Assembly (NCBI RefSeq): GCF_954871325.1
Contig: NC_088776.1
Location: forward strand, 58,924,954-58,988,953
Source of the DNA: Gordionus sp. m RMFG-2023
Taxonomy: Eukaryota > Nematomorpha > Gordioida > Chordodea > Parachordodidae
Length of the DNA: 64,000 bases
Direction of reading: 5' to 3'
The notes beneath the pieces were generated by a model. The model was not told the DNA's origin. It was given only the letters and a program-made list of their open reading frames with translations, and searched no databases. Both the position numbers and the translations under genes were made by a program. Shown here in pieces: positions 38,901-47,900 of this stretch (positions within the stretch are counted from its first letter, which is position 1; the number at the start of each line of letters is the position of its first letter).

Positions 38901-41900
38901 ATCTGATTTGAACCTTAAATTTAAATAGGTTATTTCCCGCCCTTGTAGAGTATACCACCTATCCTATAAATTTTAGGTAACTTTTGCCATTAACTTTCTC
39001 TTTTGACAATTTTAAGTTAATATTTTTATATAAAATTAAGAAGTAACTTCCAACAAAGAACTTATATCGTTGTGAAATTCACAGTGCGGTGTATCAGATT
39101 TTTCAAATTTATAATCCCTCACTTCCCCTTCTCATTAATTGTTTTAAATAAATACCGCTTATATTACATAAATTTAATTAATTTTGAAATTTAAAAAAAA
39201 AAAAAAATTTATATTTAAAAAGTGTATATGATGTTTTTTTTCCGAAAATTTGACATTTCGCGATTTTTTAAAAATTTGAAGATTTTTTTTTTAAAAAATC
39301 TTTTTGGCATAATTTACCATCATTTATTCATAACGATAAGAAATCAGTTAGATTTTATTATACATTTTTTTAAAATTCATGCTTAGTTATAGTTACTTCT
39401 AAAAGCCGTTATAACCAAAATAAAACATTATGCAAGCTTTAAAGGTTTTGGCACATAGCTGGCGGAAATGCTCGGAGAATCTGTTTGTCGAAACTCGATG
39501 CTTTACATGCAATATTATTTTAGCTAAAATCTTGATAGGGCCGCCATTTTGAAAGATCAACGCAAATCGGGCTTTTTAACAACGCTAGTTTACTGCTTAC
39601 CCCTCTCTGGCCCTAATAAACTTAGTTACGATCTCGTAAAATTTTTTTTATGTCTTTCCCAAAAAATCATTTAAACAATTTTGCGGTCTGAGTAAAAATC
39701 CAAAAATATCAATTTTTTCCCTTCCCACCCATATCTTGAAACTATTAGGATTAAATGCGTTTAATCTTTTGTTTTGTAAAGAGCGGCGTTTAGAAATGTT
39801 ATATAGGACTTATCCAAATCACATCCGCTCGAAATCGGGTTTGTCGGTTCTGAAAAATATTTTTTTGTACACGGCCGGTTTATTTTAGACTGGGGTAGAT
39901 TCGGACCTCTAATTTTTTTTTATATAAAAAAATCATGTAAAATTATCTTCGACTTAAAACTAAAAAAATTTTTTTTTATTAAACTTCAGGCCGTGTCCTA
40001 GGTAGACTTATTACTTAATAGTCGGCTATTTAGCCATCTTATAAGTATCGAGTAATTATCCAAAAACAGAAAAAAAACAAAAAAATAACAAAGCAACAAA
40101 ACAAACTAAAAAAAACACACGGGAATAAAATACGATGAAGTAACAATGCCACCAAATACTTAAAATAACCCAAAATATGGGTGGGATCTCGATCAAATAC
40201 TTAATTTAGTAATAAGCAATTAAGTATCCAAATTAAGCCGGCCCAGGACAAGGCCTCGGCGCTTATATATAAACAATCCAATACAAGATAAATAATAACG
40301 AGAGGAAATTTTTTTTTATTTTTTTTAGGTAAGGACATCGGTCAGGAGTGCTCGGACAGCGGAGAGTGTAATATTACCAACAAGCAAAGTTTTTGCGATG
40401 GCAAGTGCAAATGTAAAGATAGGTACGAAGTGGAAAAAGGAATTTACTGCGTGCCCGGTTTATTATATTTACACTTCGAAAAATAATTTAATCGTTGACT
40501 GACAGACATAAAGCTACTCACTTTGACAAACATTTTGTTCGCGTTACACCCCCCCCCCTTTTCCCACTGTAAACAAATTTTTTTTTTTTTTAGAAAAGCC
40601 ATTTTCGATAATTTTTTATAAGCAAGGGACCCGGAACACAGGAGTTGCTGAAATGTTCCACAGATCGTTCCAGATCCAAATAAAAAAGACTCTAATTTTT
40701 ATATATATTTTTGTATCAATTGAAAAAAATATCAATTTATATTTGCGCGGTGATGTCGATATAAGTTTGAAAGAGTTCGAAATAAAGATACTTTTTTAAC
40801 ACCTAATTTTGTAACTAAACTATGTATCGAAATTTAAAAAACTTTCATGTAGTTCCCTTTTTTCAAAATATTACATATTAATACTCTTAACTTATTAATG
40901 GGTGGAGATTATGAAGAAAATATCTTTAAAAAAAAAATTGAGCATTTCTTCAAAATGATGTGAATTACAAAAAAATTTTAAATAGTGTTATTAACAAGCC
41001 CCGATTAACATTTTAGCTCCCAAAAATAATGTTATAATTATAAGCGTCTTTGGCAAATCGAGGTCTAAACCTTTATGCTATTTTATATGAGAAAAATCTA
41101 CAGGTTTAAATAATATTTATTTTGGCTAAAATCTTAATCACATATCCTCTTTAAAAAAATCCAAACTAATGGGGCTTTTTTTTAACAACTCTACTTATAA
41201 AAAAGATATTTTTTAAAAAAAAAATTTTCAGGCCCGACCCGGCCCGGCCCGGGTATATTTAAAAATTAAAAAATACGGCCCGGTTAGTTAAGGCTAGACC
41301 TGCACAGGTCTCCGACAATGATACAGTTATTAAAATAAGAAATTTTAAAGTAACATTTATCATATTTATAGTGTTAGGTCCTTATAGTGACATTTGTTTG
41401 TACTCGGGTAAACTCATGATACCTGAATTGCAGCACATTTTCATGAAATCGGAGGAGGAAGATTTTCAAAGACTAAAATTATTCGAACACGAGGTATATT
41501 TTAAAATTAAAAACACATGTATTTCATTTTTTTTCCTAAAAAAAAATATGTAATTTAAAGCTAGATTCTCTCTTTACTTCGCAATTCCGTGATACGTTTA
41601 TGCACCATTATCTTGTCCAAACGTATGCAGTTTTCCCTTTTTTTTTCTTTTAAAATTTCATTTTAGTATTTATTATATGCCGACGCCGAGTAGTGTTGTT
41701 AAACGGCTCGTTTTGATCCGATTTTTTAAAAGCGGCTAGCTCAATATTTTATCCAGAAAAAAATATTACGCAAGCCTGAAGATTTTGCTAATAGAGGGCA
41801 ACGAAGGTTTAGACATATATTATTGAAATCTCAAGACTTGGCCAATATATTTCTGGCTAAAATATTGAGTTACTAATGCCGAGAGATATTTAAAATTTAG

Positions 41901-44900
41901 TCATAGCTATTCACTTTTTAGTGAATAGCTAACCGCTATTTAGTCAAGGCGATTTTTAAAATATAGTTACCGCGTTTTTTTGGGATCAGATTTATATTTT
42001 GTGATTTTAAAAAAATAAATGATTCTAGATCTTTCGGTCAGGAAACTATGTACGAAATATTTCTTTACTTCAAATATCTCCCGAGCGAAGTTTCGAAAGA
42101 GATAGAAAGATTTTTCGTGGAAAAGGTCAGGATTCGTATCGACGAGAGTTCTCAAGATGTCTTGCTGTTTGGTAGAGAGGATGTCAGGGTGGTGTCAATC
42201 AAAGGTTTAAAAAAAAAATATAAACATGAGTAAAAATAAATGTATAAATATAATTATATATATAAAATGGATATAATTATTTGTAAAATATTTAGTAGAG
42301 GTTAGGGAAGGTGGAGGGGGGGGGGGGTGTAAGCCATATAGAAGTTTAGCAGTAGTGTTAGTAAACAGCTCGATTTGAGCCGATTAAATGGCTAACTCAA
42401 TAGTATATCCAGAAAAATAGGCCTGAAGATTTTGCTCGTAGTTGGCGCAAAGTTTTAAACATCTATTAGTGAAAATCTCATGGCTTGGGTAATGTTTTTC
42501 TGGTTGAAATAATTAGTTAGCTGTTTCTAAATATCGGCTTAAATTAAGCCGTTTAACGATACTGTTTGTCAGGAAACAATGTTTTTTTTTTATGTCGAAG
42601 GCTTTTTTAAAGGTTGAGATAAGAAAATTATTTATGCGACTTTTATTTTGGTGTTACAAAATCGAGATAATTAAGCACAAATATTATGGCCTTTCCTAGA
42701 CAAAATTGCTAAGCCTTGTGGAGCGAAATAGTTGTTTTTTTTGGCTATCCTCATAGTTTAGCCATTCTTTAGGAATAAAACCTCAAAGATGAATAAAAGC
42801 TATGAGTTGGAAAGTCTATTCCGCTGTTTTGAGATCGAACCTATCTGTTGTTAATAACTTGCAATATCAAATAAATTAATTTTTCTAAATTTTGGTGCCT
42901 TGTTGTAAATTTAAAATACGAGAAAAATTCAATTTAATGTGTGCAGTTGTTTCTGTATTGTTTTATAGTGTTCATAGGAGCCTTCTACCACGGGAGGGGG
43001 GGGGGGTGGTAAAGATCTAGAATGCCCAACAAAATTCTGGGAGGGGGTGGAGAGTAGTAGAACATTAAACGCAGGATCAATGTTATAGAAATTAGAGTGT
43101 TTTTTAGATTTTATTGAATTTCCTATGTCCTTATGGTGTATATAAAATTTATAGAATTTTTAAATCATAACACAACGCATTCTTTTTCCGTTTTTAGTAC
43201 AGAAGGTTCGCTTTTTTTTATATGTTTCGAAAGCTTCCAGGGAAAAAAAAATATGATTTTATTTATATTTTATTAATTATAAAATTTTTATCCATTAATT
43301 CATATAAGATAGCTCAACTATTGCATCAGCAAGTATTAATTTAAGACATGCTTAGAAAGATAGTCATTTATATTTAGGTGGTAGTGTATAAATATATTTC
43401 AGTTTCTAAAAAAAACCCCTCCCAACCAATAACATGGTAACAAATTATCTTGAAATTTAAATATTTTATCCAATATTAAATTTTATAAACAGTTGTAATT
43501 ATTTTAGGCTTGATTTCCAGGCGCGTACGCAGGAATTTGGTCTGGGGGGAATAAAATTTAAATTGTTAATAAAATATAAGATAAATTTATTAGGACTAAT
43601 AATTTTCTAATACACAACTTTAAACTAATGCATTAAAAAATTATATATAAACAGGCATTGAAAACTACAAAATAAATGTGAATTGTAAAATATAAAGTGA
43701 ATATAACCAACGATATGAATCTTAAATGACCAAAATTGAATTTGAATTTTTGACTTTTAAAATATATAAAGTATAAAATTTAAATGTTGGAATATAAATT
43801 AATACACAAAAAGTTTCTCTTAGGAATAATTGTATTTTGTATGTTTTGAGCTAATTTTTTAATTATCTATCCTTTGCTTGGCGTTAAATGCCTATGAATA
43901 TTCAAAAGATCCAAATCATTCAATCTACTTTCAGATGTTGTATTTCATAGGTATGTTTTTCACAGACTCGTGGGCCCGGCCCCCTTGCCGGACCGTATTT
44001 TAATTTTTTTTAATATACCCGGGCTGGGCCCGTAATTTTTTTAAAAAAACACCCGTGCTGGGCCTGAAAATTTTTTAGAAAAAATATCCGGGCCGAGCTG
44101 TATATTTTAAAACCAAATATTTGAAATCGCCATTATTAGCTATAAATATCAAAAATAAATATAATTTATTTTAAAAAATTTGGGCTAAGCCAGCCGGGCC
44201 AGGCCTGAAAATTTTTTTAAAAAAAAACCCGGGCTGGAAAAAATTTTAAAATAAAATCTGGGCCTAGTCCTGCAAATGGTACCTCTGCAAGGCTCTGTTA
44301 TTCTTCTTAAAAAAGTGAATGTTCTCTCATTAGTTTACTAAAGAGCTAATAATATATATATATAACTATTTTAATACATTGGGAGTATAATCTAAAATGT
44401 GTTTGAAATAATGCAAAGCATCCATAGCATTTTTTGGGACTGTATCAACTATAGTTAATCTTTTAATCATAGTTATTCAGCTATGATAAAAATCTAACGC
44501 ATATTTATATTTTTTTTCTATCACCATATGAAAAAGGTTGGGAGAGGGGACATTTGTAATACTCTTCTACTGATCCTATATTAATGTTTTAACGATGAGC
44601 TTGCCTTGCTGCAAGTCGAGGGGAACAAATATTAAACACGTATAGCTCTGCCTTTGACTCAACAATAACATATAAAATATGAAATTCTTCATCAACATTA
44701 GCTCTAATTTCCTTGATTGCTAATAAAATGCTCTCCGCTATTCTCATCTTCTTAATCAAGTGAATGTTATGTTTTTGAAAAGTATTCCATAAAATAGTTG
44801 TATAATTAAATAATATATTCTAATGAGAAAAATTTGGAATAAGTGTTGAATCCAATAAATTCCTTGCTTCTGAGGAAATATTTCTTTCAAGCCATTGTGA

Positions 44901-47900
44901 TATTTCAGTAATAGCATTAATAATCGGCTCTTCTAACTCCATAAAAGCTGTTACTGCCTGATGGCGGAGACTCGATCTCGTTTGACAAGCTTGCAATTTC
45001 TTTTTTCTTTCTCCCTGTTGGACAAGGAGTTTCAGAGATAATTATTATTTGACTAGAAATTTAGATAAATATTACGCCACTAAAATTTGAAAATAATAGG
45101 TAAATTACGCCAAGGAAAACTTGAAATCGAAATTAATTGATAAAATAACTTAGTAGATGAATGTGATAAATAAATGTAATTAAATATATATATGAGATAG
45201 GAATAAATATTAAGAAATATAAATTAATATTAACAATAATATATTTGAAAAATATAAACCGGCATCTGCATCTTTTGGATTTGGAAGGGGATTTGTCCCC
45301 CTGCCCCCCTCGCTGCGTACGCCAATGTTGATTTCAAATGTGTTTTATGATCTTAAAAATCACATAATAGTCTACTAAAATAAATATAAGGTAATAACAT
45401 TTTGTTAACGCAAAAAATGAAATTAAAGCAATGAAAACGAATAAAAATCTTGTAATAAATTAAATAAAAATTTTGATATTATTTTTCGGAAAGAATCAGA
45501 AACCGCCAACTTTTCATTATTTATTCTAAGTTCAATTGTCGGAAGGTGTTTGGGAACATTGTATTCCATGTTCTTGATTTACTTTAAATCTATCGAATCT
45601 GCTTCATCCTTGACAGTGATTTCTACTTAGAGAGGTCACCAGCGTCTACATGACAGGATTTTTACTGGATGCAAACTCCTTCAAAAACCTTTGCCTACCC
45701 CCCCTAATAAAAGTATTAATTTTTACAGCAATAAATTTTGTCCTATTTCATCTCAAAATTTAATAAATAACCCCCCAAAAAATACCCTACCCCCATTAAA
45801 ACAGCTTACCCCATACCCCCTCAAAAAATAGGATGCAACTGTTCCTACCCCCTCCGCTCATGTAGACACTGGAGGTCACCATTAAAATTGGAAGGGGTAG
45901 GTAGTTATCATGATGATATTGTCATTTGTATAACATTGGAGGGCTATCTTCCTTGTATCAATCGCTAATAATTAGTTTCAAGTGAAAAGTGATTTTTCTG
46001 GAGGAGGGAGGGGTTACCATTTCATTGGGGAACTCCTCAACTTGAGCGTTGAATTGTTTTGAGATTTCTTTGTATATCTGTAAATAAAATTATTTTTTTA
46101 TTTTATATGTTTTTCGTAGCCCCCCTCTTCCCCTCCCTGCAAATATCTATATGAAGGAAAAAAAATATATGATAAATATATTTGGAAATGTAAAATTATC
46201 CTATAAAATTTGTGAGATTCATAAATTACTTCAATAAATCCAGAAGCCAATTTATCCCGCATACATCTATTACCAAACTCATTATTTAACCTAAATAAAA
46301 CTATACATATATATCAGGACGATGTGGAAGGGTATTGATGATGCATCAAGAAGAGCGAAACAATAATCTCATAATAGCTATAGGTGCTGGTACCGTGATA
46401 TTAATAGTTCTTGTAGGTATAATTGTCACTCTTCAATACAAAAGTAATTTTTTTTTAAAGATTTCTCCCATACTTTTTGCATTATTATTATCTTTAAAAA
46501 AAAGAAAAGTATATTACTTTAAAACAGATGATAATGATATATATATGTACTCAGATAGCAATTCTAAAAAAAAATCAAATTTCATAAACAAACAACCAAA
46601 TTTTATTAAAATGGAATAAGAACCCAATTTTATTTAATACAAATGTCGTTAAAAAAAATTTAAAATCCTATTTAACCGGAAATGGATTCTAGTATGTGTA
46701 GAGTATTTACCTTATAAATTTCAGCCAATTTCAGCCATAGATATTTTAGTATTTTTTTTAAATTATATGAAAAATCCATATAAAAATTAATATAAATTAG
46801 AAGTATAGTTCTAAATTTCATGGCAAAATTGGCTCAAATTTATAGGGTAAATACTCTACACATGCTAGAATACATTTCCGGTTAAATTGGATTTTAAAAT
46901 TTTTTAAATCGCCTTCGGTAAAAGATTTAAAATGAAGAGATTTCTCCCCATACGACATATATATATTAACATAATCACATTGTTGATTCCGATATTCTAT
47001 AAATCAATCACACCCCGTAGCCAAGAACCACCTAGATGGCTTTAAAAATTTTTTTTGGTTCCTTGCTGGATTCGAACCGACATCTATCGGGTAGGTGATA
47101 TCAGAGACCTGCAGAGGCACCATTTGCACGGCCCGGCCCGGTTTTAAATTTTTTAGGCCCGGCCCGGCCGGATATTTTTTTAAAAATTTTTTACGGCCCG
47201 GCCCGGATTTAAAAATTTAAGGCCCGGCCCGGATATTTTTTAAAAAATTTCAGGCCCGGCTCGGAATTTTTTAAAATTATATTCGACCTGGTATATACAA
47301 AAATTCACCCATGAGGTATTTTCCATATTTTTCAGCGAGTATTATCGCTTATTATTTACAAAATACATGAAAAAAGTTAATATTTTGAGAATATTATATA
47401 CGAATTTATAAAAATTATAAAACTGTTATTTGTAAAAATGGATATTTTGAGCATATACTATATTTTTTGCATTTATAAAATTAAAACTAATATTCATAAA
47501 AATGGTAATAATATTTTGAGCATATACTATATTTTATATTGCATTTAAAAAAAATTAAAACTAATATTTAATTTATAAAAATGGAAAATATTTTGAGAAT
47601 ATAATATATTGTATTTAATTTACTATTTAATTTATAAAATAAAAATAAATCGCTATTTAAAAAAATGCATGTATAATAAATAGTATTTTGAAAATATAAT
47701 CTAATTGCACAATATTAATATAATTTATTTTATAATTTTTAAATATTTTATAATACATTTATAGGAAGGTTTTTAAGGTGTAAAAAAAATTATTAATTTT
47801 CATGGATTTACCATCACATTTATGTCTTTTTAGATGTGATGTACCATGTTTATAATTATAAGATAATATACTTGAACAATTCTTACATTGTACGTAGCCA

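Larger units (their letters stand above)
30505..40457 (+). other. Eight single-exon EB-like six-cysteine modules
   Basis: Each of exons 4-11 encodes one module of 39-49 residues, begins and ends in phase 1, and follows C-x5-C-x(4-8)-C-x(3-6)-C-x-C-x(9-16)-C. Examples are CSSTEEC, CESDEQC, CENDEMC, CNASSEC, CQKNEQC, CSSDSDC, CDRDDEC and CSDSGEC for the first pair, and VCSC, TCTC, YCEC, VCKC, KCAC, RCKC, LCTC and KCKC for the central C-x-C. This is the EB (EGF-like, nematode/arthropod) pattern. Sequence between cysteines is strongly diverged, so the duplications are old. Exon starts lie at 30505, 31805, 33202, 33880, 34874, 36321, 38042 and 40329. Because all are symmetric, skipping any one keeps the frame. 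Confidence 0.85.

Noticed and set aside
41372-42204. SEA domain in the receptor juxtamembrane region
   Set aside because: The helix/strand pattern is suggestive, but no GSVVV-like cleavage site or convincing motif is present.
47115-47290. GGCC-rich block that looks like a CpG island
   Set aside because: The same words recur at the ends of several transposon copies, so it is the terminal region of a hAT element and not a promoter.
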